Source: Anaerolineales bacterium
GTDB lineage: Bacteria; Chloroflexota; Anaerolineae; Anaerolineales; UBA11858
DNA length: 64,000 nucleotides
Direction: 5' to 3'
Assembly: GCA_028278545.1 (NCBI GenBank)
Contig: JANQED010000018.1
Span: 62,001 to 126,000 of the forward strand
Below, piece by piece: positions 43,009 through 52,360 of this stretch (position 1 is the first letter of the stretch; the number at the start of each line of letters is the position of its first letter). Both the position numbers and the translations under genes were made by a program. The notes under the pieces are model-generated. The model had not been told where the DNA came from. It saw only the letters and a list, made by a program, of their open reading frames with translations, and made no database searches.

Positions 43009-43248
43009 TTGCATACCCCATCCCAATTCGACAATCAAGCTGCTGCGGCAGCACTCAAAAAACTCCAGGAAAATCCACGTGTGCGCGATATTCGGCTGGT
43101 CGTGTCAGATGATTGCTGCCCCGTCTGCGCGGCTCATGAGGGCACATATGCCAAAGATGAAGTCCCTAATGTGCCTATTGAGGGCTGCTCTCACCCCCAT
43201 GGATGCCGCTGTTTCTATCAACCGATGTTGAACGTGATCTACCCCTGA
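43009..43248 (+). CDS. Small Cys/His-rich protein of unknown function
   Basis: A 79-residue protein read from a TTG six bases after GAGGAGG; an earlier in-frame TTG would add 12 residues but has no ribosome binding site. It has CCPVCAAHEGTYAKDEVPN and EGCSHPHGCRCFYQ, a Cys/His set that could bind zinc. The C-terminal pattern (CPVC, then PHGCRC) resembles the C-terminal part of phage Mu F-type head-morphogenesis proteins, but no other phage gene is nearby. The family is not recognised with confidence. Confidence 0.65.
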   Translation: MHTPSQFDNQAAAAALKKLQENPRVRDIRLVVSDDCCPVCAAHEGTYAKDEVPNVPIEGCSHPHGCRCFYQPMLNVIYP

Positions 43249-43262
43249 TAAGCATCCGTTCA

Positions 43263-44972
43263 TTAGAAAGGTAGAGGCCGGCTTCTACAACCTTGCCCCC
43301 TATCTCTCAGTCCTTTTAGGAAATTTTTTACAAAATCTAGCGCAGCTTCTCGGTTATTGACCTGCCCTTCTGCCTGGGATTCACGCAGCGCCTCGAGAAT
43401 CTGCCCAATCTGTGGGCCAGGTTCCAATTCAAATTCATGGATAAGATCATTGCCCGAGATCAGCGCTGGGGGATCGACAACCTCTTCATGATTCTCCCAC
43501 CAAGCCGCTAACAAGGCCCTGACCACCTCAAGCTGACGAGCCCAACGTTCTTGAGGCAGCGTCGCGCCATAAGTCGCTAACAGGTCAGCCAGCGAAAGCA
43601 AACAAACCACCACGCCAGCCTGCGCCGTATCGCGAAAGAAGCGATAGATAGCCCGCGAGCCAGGGCCCTGAGGTTCACGCGCCAGCCAGGTTGGCCGCAT
43701 ATGATGCTCAACAACGGTCTCGAGCCAATGCACCTCTACATTACTCAAGTGCAAAGCACGCCCGCGTTCGGCAGCAATCAGCGCGCCAACACGTTCGTGT
43801 TCCAGAAATTGAATACGACCCGTACCGTTCGGTTGTCTTTGGCACTTGGGCTTGCCAATATCGTGATAGAGGGCGGCCAAGAATAACAGGGAGCGCAATT
43901 TCCGGTCTGTAACAAGATCGCTCTCCAACAACTCGCTTATCTGCTCACGATAGCGGCCTAAACGCAGAACTGCCAGGCCCATGAACAGGCTTTCTGAGGC
44001 ATCGGGGTCGTGCACAGGGCCCAGGACATGCAGCAAGCGCTCCAATTGGTTCAGCGTATCCAGGGAGTGATTCCAGGCATCCAGGGTGTGTGGAGGCGAT
44101 TGTTCGACCCCCTTCAATGAGGCTAACTCCGGCAATACTGGCTCTAAGGCCCCCAACAAGTCCAAAGCCTGTATGGAGGCCCTCACCCGCGGCGCTCCCA
44201 AAATGTTCAAAACTTCATCTCTAAGGCGCTCAGCCGAGACCGTTTCGATCAGGTGGGCTGATCCGCGCATTTGCTCGCGGGTTTTGGGTTGAATAGACAA
44301 GTTATATGTTGCGGCTATGCGCACAGCCCGCAGTATCCGCACAGGGTCACTTCTGAAAGACTCCGGAGAACAGGTGCGCAAAGTGCGGGTGCGCAAGTCG
44401 GCAAGGCCTCCTAAAGGGTCGAGTAAGGCCTGGGGATCATTTACATCCACAGCTATGGCGTTGATGGTGAAATCGCGGTCTTTCAAATCGGCTTCTAGAT
44501 CGGGACCGCGCAGCGCGGCGAAATCCAGGATGACCCTCTCCCCGCTCTCGCCGGTATAGATGACCCTGGCCGTGGCGCGCTCGACATCCAGAGGGAAATA
44601 CGCCGCGCCAATCCTGTCGGCCACGCGGCGGGCCACTTGAAGGGCATCGCCACCCAAGACAAAATCAAAATCATGGCTCTGTTGGGAAAGCAGCGCGTCG
44701 CGGACTGCCCCACCAACCAGATAAACCGGCGGATGAGCGGGCAGCGCGCGGCGGATACGCTCAAGGAAGGGCGAAAAATCTAACGGGGTATCTGTTGGCA
44801 CGTAGAAGACCTCAGGGGTTTCTTTATAGCGAGCGGACCCGGCTATACGAAGAACCTGCTGGGGCATACCGCCCTGAGCGACAACCTGACTTCCCAGGTA
44901 GGCAACCCAACGGCCCGCGTACGGGATCAGGTCATCGCTTTGGGGAACAGGACCCCTCCCAAATTCCACCAC
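43263..44972 (-). CDS. CCA-adding enzyme/poly(A) polymerase family protein with HD domain
   Basis: A 569-residue class II tRNA nucleotidyltransferase. The catalytic segment VYLVGGAVRDALLSQQSHDF with Asp101 and Asp103 is near residue 90, the RNA-binding and HD-phosphohydrolase regions follow (LAALYHDIGKPKC). Ahead of the catalytic core, residues about 18-60 (GRWVAYLGSQVVAQGG...RYKETPEVFYVP) look like a DUF5678-type module, not a normal part of CCA enzymes. The gene starts nine bases after the hpt stop. Confidence 0.87.
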   Translation of the reverse strand: MVEFGRGPVPQSDDLIPYAGRWVAYLGSQVVAQGGMPQQVLRIAGSARYKETPEVFYVPTDTPLDFSPFLERIRRALPAHPPVYLVGGAVRDALLSQQSHDFDFVLGGDALQVARRVADRIGAAYFPLDVERATARVIYTGESGERVILDFAALRGPDLEADLKDRDFTINAIAVDVNDPQALLDPLGGLADLRTRTLRTCSPESFRSDPVRILRAVRIAATYNLSIQPKTREQMRGSAHLIETVSAERLRDEVLNILGAPRVRASIQALDLLGALEPVLPELASLKGVEQSPPHTLDAWNHSLDTLNQLERLLHVLGPVHDPDASESLFMGLAVLRLGRYREQISELLESDLVTDRKLRSLLFLAALYHDIGKPKCQRQPNGTGRIQFLEHERVGALIAAERGRALHLSNVEVHWLETVVEHHMRPTWLAREPQGPGSRAIYRFFRDTAQAGVVVCLLSLADLLATYGATLPQERWARQLEVVRALLAAWWENHEEVVDPPALISGNDLIHEFELEPGPQIGQILEALRESQAEGQVNNREAALDFVKNFLKGLRDRGQGCRSRPLPF

Positions 44973-44981
44973 CGTTCCACC

Positions 44982-45545
44982 CTACTCAGGGGGCTGGAAT
45001 CGCTCCGGGTTGACGATCCCAATAAAGGGCAGGTCACGATAATACTCATCCAGGTCAAGGCCGTACCCAAAAACAAAAGCGTCGGGGATGACGAATCCAC
45101 AAAAATCTATGGGGACATCCACCTCACGCCGCTCTGCTTTATCGAGAAGCGTGCAGACTTTGAGGCTGGCCGGCTTACGCAGGGTGAGCAATTCCAACAC
45201 CGATGCCAGGGTATGACCACTGTCGACGATGTCCTCGACAAGCAAGACGTCCCGCCCACCAATGTCATCTTTGAGATCCATGGTCAGACGAACCTGACCG
45301 CTGGACTGCCGGGCGCCAGCGCCGTAGGAAGAGATCGCCATGAAATCAATGGTGTGGGGGATGGAAATTTGGCGCATCAGATCAGTGAGGAACATGATGC
45401 CACCCCGCAGGATACAGACTAGGTGCAGGCTTTTATCCTGGTATTCACGGCTGATCTCTGCTCCCAGAGCAGCAATGCGCTCCTGCAGAGTGTCTTCGTC
45501 GATGAGGGTCTCTTGTAGAAATTCTCGATAATCAAGCATGGTCAT
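44982..45545 (-). CDS. hpt: Hypoxanthine phosphoribosyltransferase
   Basis: A 187-residue purine-salvage enzyme that makes IMP from hypoxanthine and PRPP. The PRPP loop is VLLVEDIVDSGHTLASV. The early LVCILRGGIMFLTDLMRQI is the PPi-binding loop, and CGFVIPDAFVFGYGLDLDE binds the base. It lies between tdk and the CCA enzyme, all on the same strand. Confidence 0.95.
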   Translation of the reverse strand: MTMLDYREFLQETLIDEDTLQERIAALGAEISREYQDKSLHLVCILRGGIMFLTDLMRQISIPHTIDFMAISSYGAGARQSSGQVRLTMDLKDDIGGRDVLLVEDIVDSGHTLASVLELLTLRKPASLKVCTLLDKAERREVDVPIDFCGFVIPDAFVFGYGLDLDEYYRDLPFIGIVNPERFQPPE

Positions 45546-45558
45546 CCCGCCTCATCAA

Positions 45559-46128
45559 TCAACGCGGCACCTGGTGATGCTGACGGCAGCGCGCCTCGTA
45601 CATCTCATCAGCGCCCACAATCACCACCGGATCATCATAACGCGCCGGGGAGCCATCTATCAGACGCTGGGTGCGGGAAGCCAGTTCACCACAAACCATG
45701 CAGATGGCGTGCAATTTATCCACGCGCTCCGCTTTGGACATCAACATCGGCATAGGGCCAAACGGCTCACCGCGGAAATCCATATCCAGACCAGCAACAA
45801 TGACACGTATGCCTCGCTCAGCCAGGTCTTGAACGATAGCGATGATCTCATCGCTGAAGAATTGGGTTTCATCGAAGGCCGCCACTGTGGTTTCCGTGTG
45901 CAAGTTGTCGAGAATTTCAGCGGCTTGCCTGACCGGGATGGCATCAAACACCATGCCGTTGTGAGAAGCAACTTTCTCTTCTGTGTAACGGTCATCGATG
46001 GCAGGCTTGAAGACTTGTATCTGCTGCCTGGCGATGCTGGCCCTACGCAAGCGGCGGATGAGTTCCTCTGTCTTACCGCAAAACATAGAACCGGTGATAA
46101 TTTCCAGTGATCCAGTGTGTTGCTTCAT
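45559..46128 (-). CDS. tdk: Thymidine kinase
   Basis: A 189-residue type II thymidine kinase. The P-loop is [18 protein letters not shown], the catalytic Glu is in [11 protein letters not shown], and [12 protein letters not shown] is the thymidine-binding lasso region. The zinc site has CMVCG and a later Cys. It has a GAGGAG ribosome binding site. It salvages thymidine in the cytoplasm. Confidence 0.95.
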   Translation of the reverse strand: MKQHTGSLEIITGSMFCGKTEELIRRLRRASIARQQIQVFKPAIDDRYTEEKVASHNGMVFDAIPVRQAAEILDNLHTETTVAAFDETQFFSDEIIAIVQDLAERGIRVIVAGLDMDFRGEPFGPMPMLMSKAERVDKLHAICMVCGELASRTQRLIDGSPARYDDPVVIVGADEMYEARCRQHHQVPR

Positions 46129-46224
46129 ATTCTCCTCTAATACGTTCGACGCAGACCAGAGGGATCATATATTTACCCCGCTCATCCGTGAACCCAAAGG
46201 CTCGCCTGCGGCGATCTGCACCCA

Positions 46225-46257
46225 AAAAACAAAAAGGCAGACACTTTCGTATCTGCC
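46225..46257 (-). terminator. Intrinsic terminator of the ribosomal operon
   Basis: A 9-bp stem (GGCAGATAC/GTGTCTGCC) with a GAAA loop is followed by TTTTTGTTTTTT on the minus strand, just after rpmE. Confidence 0.85.
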
Positions 46258-46294
46258 AGTTAAGTTTACTTCAAAATCGACTTAGCGGGTAGTT

Positions 46295-46768
46295 CTAGAC
46301 AGAAATAGCCTGGGCAGCCTCGGGCAGCTCGTACCCCAACCGGCGGAGACTTTTCTTAAGGTCCGCCAGGGATTTGCGCCCAAATCCTTTGATCTCAAGG
46401 ATGGCCGCTTCGCCCAATTCCAGCTTGGCGAGGGCATGACCAACCTCGGTGATGCCTGCTTCCGCAAGGGTTTTTTCGACCCGCGCGCCTAACTCCAGGT
46501 CGGTGATCGGCCTGGTTGGAGATAAACGCTCGTCTTCCTGGGCCTGCTGATCAGCCAAATAGGTTTCACGCGCCTGAAGTTTCTTCATGAAGCGATCCAC
46601 CTGACCCTCGGTGTCAACGATGCGCTGCTCACCCGTGTAGAAAGGGTGGCACTTGGAGCAGATATCCGTACGTATCTCGGTCTTTGTGGAGCCGGTCGTC
46701 CAAGTGTTGCCACATGCACAGGTAACAACGGCATCTGGGTAATACGTGGGATGAATATCTTTCTTCAT
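46295..46768 (-). CDS. rpmE: Ribosomal protein L31 fused to an RNA polymerase alpha-CTD-like domain
   Basis: Residues 1-68 are a normal zinc-type bL31 with Cys17, 19, 37 and 40 ([17 protein letters not shown]). A linker of about 18 residues leads to a helix-hairpin-helix domain at 87-148 that closely follows the RpoA C-terminal domain: [19 protein letters not shown], then [18 protein letters not shown]. bL31 proteins are normally 65-85 residues; this one has 157. It is the last gene of rplU-rpmA-rpmE. The fusion is in one uninterrupted frame. Its role is unknown. Confidence 0.9.
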   Translation of the reverse strand: MKKDIHPTYYPDAVVTCACGNTWTTGSTKTEIRTDICSKCHPFYTGEQRIVDTEGQVDRFMKKLQARETYLADQQAQEDERLSPTRPITDLELGARVEKTLAEAGITEVGHALAKLELGEAAILEIKGFGRKSLADLKKSLRRLGYELPEAAQAISV

Positions 46769-46780
46769 ACCATTAATCCT

Positions 46781-47038
46781 CTATTGAGCAACTTCAACGC
46801 TGACGCGTTTGCGCCCTCCGCGGATGGTCTCGAACAAGACAAAGCCATCAACGGTTGCAAAGATGGTGTGGTCCCTACCCAAACCAACATTGCGTCCGGG
46901 TTTGATCTTTGTACCACGCTGGCGAACCAAGATATTGCCGGAGCGAACGTACTCGCCACCGAATTTCTTGACGCCCAGGCGTTTAGATTCACTATCTCGT
47001 CCGTTGCGGGATGAGCCGCCACCTTTTTTGTGTGCCAT
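46781..47038 (-). CDS. rpmA: Ribosomal protein L27
   Basis: An 85-residue bL27, starting [20 protein letters not shown] and carrying [18 protein letters not shown]. It reaches the peptidyl-transferase centre of the 50S subunit. It lies 12 bases upstream of rpmE and 11 bases downstream of rplU. Confidence 0.97.
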   Translation of the reverse strand: MAHKKGGGSSRNGRDSESKRLGVKKFGGEYVRSGNILVRQRGTKIKPGRNVGLGRDHTIFATVDGFVLFETIRGGRKRVSVEVAQ

Positions 47039-47049
47039 AACCCTACTCC

Positions 47050-47367
47050 CTATTTCTTCACAATCTTATCGATCCGCACCCGGGTGTACTGCTGACGATG
47101 GCCTTGAGTACGGCGATAACGTTTGCGTGGAATGTACTTGAAGACGATGACTTTCTTGGCTTTGAAATGCTCCTCGACAGTGCCTTGAACTTTAGCCCCG
47201 CCCACCGTGGGAGTGCCTACCTGAACCTTTCCATCGTCGGAAACCAAGAGCACCTGATCGAATTCGATCTTTGCGCCTTCCTCAACAGGTGTACGGTCGA
47301 TATCGACCGTGTCACCGGCGACGGCTTTATACTGCTTGCCGCCATTTTCAAAAATCGCGTATGACAT
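47050..47367 (-). CDS. rplU: Ribosomal protein L21
   Basis: A 105-residue bL21 ([38 protein letters not shown] at the end). The inner ATG with a GGAGG site is used; an upstream in-frame codon would add 11 unrelated residues. It heads the rplU-rpmA-rpmE operon. Confidence 0.96.
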   Translation of the reverse strand: MSYAIFENGGKQYKAVAGDTVDIDRTPVEEGAKIEFDQVLLVSDDGKVQVGTPTVGGAKVQGTVEEHFKAKKVIVFKYIPRKRYRRTQGHRQQYTRVRIDKIVKK

Positions 47368-47547
47368 AGATTTGCCTCCAACCTTCACTTCACACCGCAC
47401 GCCCCGCGAGGCTCTTTTGCGAGAGGTATAACCGCCGAGGTACGAGGAAGTTTGGGGGTGTTTTTTAGGGTGACTGTCCTGGGAGAAACTCCGGTAGCAG
47501 TCACGATTTCAATACACACACTCGCCCCAGGGCAAAGCCACTGGGGC
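47368..47547 (-). promoter_or_regulatory. Leader of the L21 operon
   Basis: About 180 nt are transcribed before rplU. The first part contains a stem, GCCCCAG/CTGGGGC. L21 leaders are known autoregulatory elements in other bacteria; membership here is not proven. Confidence 0.45.
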
Positions 47548-47553
47548 GGCAGT

Positions 47554-47582
47554 ATTATACAGGGGATATATCGGGCTGTCAA
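47554..47582 (-). promoter_or_regulatory. Perfect sigma-70 promoter of rplU
   Basis: On the minus strand TTGACA is followed after exactly 17 bases by TATAAT, a full consensus promoter. Confidence 0.9.
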
Positions 47583-47597
47583 CCAGAATTCAGACAG

Positions 47598-49307
47598 CTA
47601 CATATAGGCATCGATCTGAGATTTATGGGTTTTCAACCAAGCCGGGACATCATCGGCAGGCAATGGTTTGGCAAACAGAAATCCCTGTCCATAGGCACAG
47701 CCCAAGTTCTTTAGGTAGTTGAGCTGCGTTTGGGTCTCAATACCCTCCGCTACCACGCTGACGTTCAAGCGATCCGTCAACGCTACTATGGCATTGAGGA
47801 TTTCCCTGCGGCGATTATCTCCATGGATACCCTGGATGAATGAACGGTCGATCTTCAAAATTTCCAAAGGAAAATCAGATAAATAGCCCAGAGAGGAGTA
47901 CCTGCTGCCAAAATCGTCAATCATAACCTGAATGCCCAGCTCCAGCAGCTCATTGATCAAATTGACTGCTAAATCGGTCCGTTCGACAACCGATCTTTCG
48001 GTAATCTCGATCTTCAAACTCGAAGGCGGTAGACTGCCATTACCAAATATCTCTTCGACATATTCCAAGAAGCCCGCCTCACAGAGATGGTCGGGACTGA
48101 TATTGACATTTACACTTAAATTGGGGGCGGCAATAGAGGCCTTTTGCCACTCGCCAAGCTGCTGACAAGCCTTTTGCATTACCCAGCGGTCGATATCGAA
48201 GATGAGACCATTTTTCTCAGCCGAGGGAATAAAGTCGTCGGGCAGCAAAACCCCCTTTTCAGGGTGAAGCCACCTGATGAGCGCTTCAAAGCCAATCAAC
48301 CCCTTATTTTTGAAAGAAACAATGGGCTGATAGTGGAGAATGAATTCACCCCGTTGAATGGCCTTTTGCAAGTCTGAGAACTGTTCCTTGCCAAAATCAT
48401 CATTTTGGGTGCGCTCGAATTCGATGGCATTGGCAATAGCGATGGCGGCGTAGTCGGTAAGGGAGACCAGCTTGTCCTCCTCTTCATCATCGAATTCCCT
48501 GGTTCCGGGACGAGAAACCGACAGCACTCCACGGGCCTCCCCCTCCATGAAGATCGGTAAATAGATTTTGCTGCGCAGGTTGGAATCTCCACAGACAATT
48601 CCCTGGTAAGGCTTCTTGCTGACCAGCACCTGGCTGAATTGAGGGATGGCGATGAAGACGCGCAAATGCTCGATCTGGGTCCGAGAACTCATCTTCATGG
48701 CTCTCAAATAAAGTTGCTCGCCTGGGCGTTCTATCAGAGCAAGCGATCCCTGGTCCGCCTGGACTAACTCGGTAGCTGAATCGATCACACGCCGCAACAC
48801 TTCATCTAATGACAAAGCCGATGTTATGTAGCGGCCTATCTTCGACAACGCCGACAAGCGACTCAACTGGCCCTTCAGACGATTCGTGAGGGCTGTGTTC
48901 TGATGGCGCTGATACCACTTCTCCAAAGCCTGATCGATCGCTTCTCCAAGGGTGTCAGCATTGACTGGTTTGATGAGGTAATCCTCTACCCCCAAGCGCA
49001 GGGCGTTAATGGCAATCTCTTCCGAACCCTCACCTGTTAGAATGATCGCAGGCAATGCGTAGTTCGAGTCCCTCATCGTTTTGAGGATGTCACGACCGGT
49101 CATATCGGGGAGCTGCCAATCGAGGATAACCAGACTCAGATGTTGGTGTTGATTCTTGAGGATCTCCAACGCATCTTCCCCAGAATAGGCCGTGATCGCC
49201 TGATAGCCTAAATAGGGCAAGACTTGATCTGCCAAGAAATCAGCGATATGATGGTTATCCTCAATGATAAGTATTTTCTCCAAGGTGTCTCCTACAGCGT
49301 CAATCAC
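47598..49307 (-). CDS. REC-GAF-EAL c-di-GMP phosphodiesterase
   Basis: A 569-residue soluble signalling protein. An N-terminal receiver has phospho-Asp in LVILDWQLPDMTG and Lys in EDYLIKPVNADTL. A GAF domain follows (about 150-300). The EAL domain begins near residue 325 and carries FEALIRWLHPEKG, NVNISPDHLCE, EITERSVVE, IDDFGSRYSSLGYL and VVAEGIETQTQLNYL, so catalytic and Mg-binding residues appear intact. No GGDEF domain is present. It should degrade c-di-GMP in response to phosphorylation and a GAF ligand. Confidence 0.93.
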   Translation of the reverse strand: MIDAVGDTLEKILIIEDNHHIADFLADQVLPYLGYQAITAYSGEDALEILKNQHQHLSLVILDWQLPDMTGRDILKTMRDSNYALPAIILTGEGSEEIAINALRLGVEDYLIKPVNADTLGEAIDQALEKWYQRHQNTALTNRLKGQLSRLSALSKIGRYITSALSLDEVLRRVIDSATELVQADQGSLALIERPGEQLYLRAMKMSSRTQIEHLRVFIAIPQFSQVLVSKKPYQGIVCGDSNLRSKIYLPIFMEGEARGVLSVSRPGTREFDDEEEDKLVSLTDYAAIAIANAIEFERTQNDDFGKEQFSDLQKAIQRGEFILHYQPIVSFKNKGLIGFEALIRWLHPEKGVLLPDDFIPSAEKNGLIFDIDRWVMQKACQQLGEWQKASIAAPNLSVNVNISPDHLCEAGFLEYVEEIFGNGSLPPSSLKIEITERSVVERTDLAVNLINELLELGIQVMIDDFGSRYSSLGYLSDFPLEILKIDRSFIQGIHGDNRRREILNAIVALTDRLNVSVVAEGIETQTQLNYLKNLGCAYGQGFLFAKPLPADDVPAWLKTHKSQIDAYM

Positions 49308-49521
49308 GGTCTGGGTAGGTTTTTTCTATCCAGTGTCTTGTTTTCGCCAGCATTACAGCGATATTCGATCAGCTACGGTAGTTGCAATATCCATTCCTGA
49401 TGATCAGTACATTTGTTTGGCATCCCAATGACAGGTTTCACTACGCAAAACGGACAAAAATAGTAATAATTAGCGTGTAAAACCACATTAATTAAGGGCC
49501 ATTTATCAAAGGAGTATCTAC

Positions 49522-49773
49522 ATGCCCGCAAAAGGTTGGATCGAGGTAGACGATCTGCATTGCAAGGGATGTGCATTGTGTATCAGCGCCTGTCCACAAG
49601 ACGTGATCGCGCTGGATATGGAGCGCCTGACCCCCAAAGGCTATCATCCAGCCCATCTGATTGCCGAGGGGTGTACGGGATGTGCCCTTTGCGCGATTAT
49701 TTGCCCAGACGCGGCGATCACCGTCTACCGTGAAGTACCCGTCCACACCAAAAAAGCCCCTGCATCTGCCTAG
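49522..49773 (+). CDS. korD: 2-oxoacid:ferredoxin oxidoreductase, ferredoxin (delta) subunit
   Basis: An 83-residue 2[4Fe-4S] ferredoxin with CKGCALCISACP and CTGCALCAIICP. It lies directly upstream of the alpha subunit and functions as electron carrier of the complex. An AAGGAGT site precedes the ATG. Confidence 0.92.
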   Translation: MPAKGWIEVDDLHCKGCALCISACPQDVIALDMERLTPKGYHPAHLIAEGCTGCALCAIICPDAAITVYREVPVHTKKAPASA

Positions 49774-49786
49774 GAGGTAGCATACC

Positions 49787-50911
49787 GTGGCAAAAGAATT
49801 ACTCAAAGGAAACGAAGCCTTCGCTGAAGCGGCCATACGAGCAGGATGTGAAGGCTTTTATGGCTACCCGATTACCCCATCAACGGAATTCTTAGAATAC
49901 ATGGCCAAGCGTATGCCCCAGCTTGGCCGAGCTTTTGTACAGGCGGAGAGTGAAGTCGCCGCGATCAATATGGTTTATGGAGGCGCCTGCACAGGCAAGC
50001 GCGTGATGACAGCCTCTTCCAGCCCCGGCGTCAGCTTGATGATGGAGGGCATCTCCTACATCGCCGGAACAGAAGTGCCCGCGGTCATCGTGAACGTGAT
50101 GCGCGGCGGGCCTGGACTGGGCAACATCGCTCCCTCCCAAGGGGACTACCATCAAATGGTCAAAGGGGGAGGTCACGGTGACTATTTCCCCATCGTGCTG
50201 GCACCAGCTAGCGTGCAGGAGGCGATTGATTATATCTCCCTGGCCTTCGACCTGGCAGATAAATACCGCAACATCGTGCATGTGATCGTGGATGGCAACA
50301 TGGGGCAGATGATGGAGCCTGCCGAACTGCCTCCCATGCGAGAACTGCCAAAAGACCCCCCAAGCTGGGCGGTTACCGGCGCCGAGGGACGCCAGCCCAA
50401 CTTCCTCTCCTCGATCTACATCGACCCCGCCGACGAGGAAGTCACCAATATCCGTTTAGTCAAACGCTGGATGGAAATCGAGAAAAACGAGATCCGCTAC
50501 AGCGAATATTTGATGGAGGATGCCGAGTTTGCCGTGATCGGTTTCGGAACTGCCGGCCGGGTAGCCTCATCGGCCATCCGCGCCGCCCGAGAAGAAGGGG
50601 TCAAAGTGGGTCTCTTCCGCCCGATCACGCTGGCGCCCTTCCCTAAAAAGCAAATCGAAGAGATTTCCAAGCGTGTTAAGCGTATCCTGGTGGTTGAAAT
50701 GAACACTGGGATGATGCTCGATGATGTCGCCGCCATCGTTCAAGGGCGCGTTCCGGTCGAGTTTTATGGTCGCCTGGGCGGCATGACCCCCTTCCCCGAT
50801 GAGATCTTGGACGAAATTCGTCGAGTTGCGGATAACAAAGCCCCCATTAATGGCGATGCTCGCGCAGAATGGATTTCCCGCCTTGAGAAGATTGTTGAGG
50901 AGGGCAGATAA
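49787..50911 (+). CDS. korA: 2-oxoacid:ferredoxin oxidoreductase, alpha subunit (VorB/KorA type)
   Basis: A 374-residue alpha subunit with [20 protein letters not shown] and the pyrimidine-binding region [20 protein letters not shown]. The C-terminal NAD-like region carries [15 protein letters not shown]. With the beta and gamma subunits it oxidises 2-oxoacids to acyl-CoA with reduction of ferredoxin. The start is a GTG with an AGGAGG site. The substrate could be 2-oxoglutarate, 3-methyl-2-oxobutanoate or another 2-oxoacid; sequence alone does not decide. Confidence 0.92.
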   Translation: MAKELLKGNEAFAEAAIRAGCEGFYGYPITPSTEFLEYMAKRMPQLGRAFVQAESEVAAINMVYGGACTGKRVMTASSSPGVSLMMEGISYIAGTEVPAVIVNVMRGGPGLGNIAPSQGDYHQMVKGGGHGDYFPIVLAPASVQEAIDYISLAFDLADKYRNIVHVIVDGNMGQMMEPAELPPMRELPKDPPSWAVTGAEGRQPNFLSSIYIDPADEEVTNIRLVKRWMEIEKNEIRYSEYLMEDAEFAVIGFGTAGRVASSAIRAAREEGVKVGLFRPITLAPFPKKQIEEISKRVKRILVVEMNTGMMLDDVAAIVQGRVPVEFYGRLGGMTPFPDEILDEIRRVADNKAPINGDARAEWISRLEKIVEEGR

Positions 50912-51693
50912 TGGTTGCACCAACAACACCTGAAACCAAAGTCGTTTTTAAACGCCCTGAATCCTTCACCGACGTGACTACCCACTACTGCCCAGGCTGT
51001 ACGCATGGTGTCGCTCATCGTCTGGTAGCCGAAGTCATCGACGAGATGGGGCTGCGCGAGAAAACCATCGGCGTAGCTCCGGTGGGCTGCTCAGTGTTCG
51101 CTTATAAATACTTCAACATGGACTTCGTCGAGGCGGCCCACGGCCGCGCCCCGGCCATGGCAACAGGGATCAAACGCGTGCTGCCCCAAAAAACGATCTT
51201 CACCTACCAGGGTGATGGCGACCTGGCTTCAATCGGCATGGCAGAGATCATGCACGCCGCCGCCAGGGGAGAAAACATCAGCGTGATCTTCATCAACAAC
51301 GCCATATTCGGCATGACCGGGGGCCAGATGGCTCCCACAACCCTGCCGGGGATGAAAACCACTTCATCCCCCTTCGGGCGCGATGTGGAACTGACCGGTT
51401 TTCCCATACGCATGTCGGAGATGTTGGCAACCATGGACGGTGCAGGATATATTGTGCGGCGCAGCCTGCACGACGCCAAGCACATCCGCCAATCTAAGAA
51501 GGCCATCCGCATGGCCATAGAGACTCAGGAGCGGGGTTTGGGCTTCTCAATGGTCGAGTTGCTTTCCTCCTGTCCGACGAACTGGAAAGTCGCCCCAGAT
51601 GAAGCCCTGAAATTCATCGCCGAAAGCATGATCCCCGTCTTCCCACTAGGAGACTACAAGGTCCGTCCCGAACTGGCTGGTTTGAGGGTTTAA
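50911..51693 (+). CDS. korB: 2-oxoacid:ferredoxin oxidoreductase, beta subunit
   Basis: A 260-residue thiamine-diphosphate-binding subunit. [18 protein letters not shown] carries two Fe-S/TPP-associated cysteines, and the TPP motif is GDGDLASIG...[13 protein letters not shown]. It starts on the stop codon of the alpha subunit (TAATG). Confidence 0.94.
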   Translation: MVAPTTPETKVVFKRPESFTDVTTHYCPGCTHGVAHRLVAEVIDEMGLREKTIGVAPVGCSVFAYKYFNMDFVEAAHGRAPAMATGIKRVLPQKTIFTYQGDGDLASIGMAEIMHAAARGENISVIFINNAIFGMTGGQMAPTTLPGMKTTSSPFGRDVELTGFPIRMSEMLATMDGAGYIVRRSLHDAKHIRQSKKAIRMAIETQERGLGFSMVELLSSCPTNWKVAPDEALKFIAESMIPVFPLGDYKVRPELAGLRV

Positions 51694-51703
51694 GGAGAGG
51701 AAC

Positions 51704-52267
51704 ATGGAAGAAACTAGCATTATCATCTCCGGCTTCGGCGGACAGGGGACCCTATTTGCGGGGCAAGTCCTGGCTTACGCGGCTTTAGATAACGGGCAGA
51801 ACGTTACCTGGATCCCTTCTTACGGCCCAGAAATGCGCGGCGGCACCGCCCACTGCACCGTGATGATCTCGGACGACGAGATCGGCTCCCCTTTGGTGCG
51901 CAACCCCGATGTGTCTCTGGTGCTCAACCTGCCCTCCCTGGACAAATATGAAAAGCTCACCAAGCCAGGCGGCGCTTTGGTGGCTAACTCGTCATTGGTC
52001 AACCGCGGCCTGGAGCGGGACGACCTGGAACACCTCTACATCCCCGCCAATGAGATCGCCGAAGAAATTGGCCTCGCCAGGATGGCGAATATGGTGATGC
52101 TCGGCGGCATGCTGAGGCTGGCTCCCGTTCTGCCTTTAGAAGTGATCAAACAAGCCCTGGCGGCACATATCCCCGAGCGTCACCGCCGAACGCTCCCCAT
52201 GAACTTCGAGGCCATGGAGCAGGGATATGCATTTGCAGAGCGAACCCTGACCAAAGCCGCAGCCTGA
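51704..52267 (+). CDS. korC: 2-oxoacid:ferredoxin oxidoreductase, gamma subunit
   Basis: A 187-residue gamma subunit with [20 protein letters not shown] at the N-terminus, then [17 protein letters not shown]. It completes a D-A-B-C operon. Confidence 0.94.
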   Translation: MEETSIIISGFGGQGTLFAGQVLAYAALDNGQNVTWIPSYGPEMRGGTAHCTVMISDDEIGSPLVRNPDVSLVLNLPSLDKYEKLTKPGGALVANSSLVNRGLERDDLEHLYIPANEIAEEIGLARMANMVMLGGMLRLAPVLPLEVIKQALAAHIPERHRRTLPMNFEAMEQGYAFAERTLTKAAA

Positions 52268-52285
52268 ATTCGAAGATCACGTCAA

Positions 52286-52324
52286 AAGAACAATGCGATG
52301 CCCACACCGCATCGCATTGTTCTT
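52286..52324. terminator. Perfect 16-bp hairpin after korC
   Basis: Arms AAGAACAATGCGATGC and GCATCGCATTGTTCTT pair perfectly around a seven-base loop. The T-tract is weak, so it may end transcription or stabilise the mRNA. Confidence 0.75.
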
Positions 52325-52360
52325 GTAAGGCCCTTCCCAAACAGAGTACAATCTCAGTTA

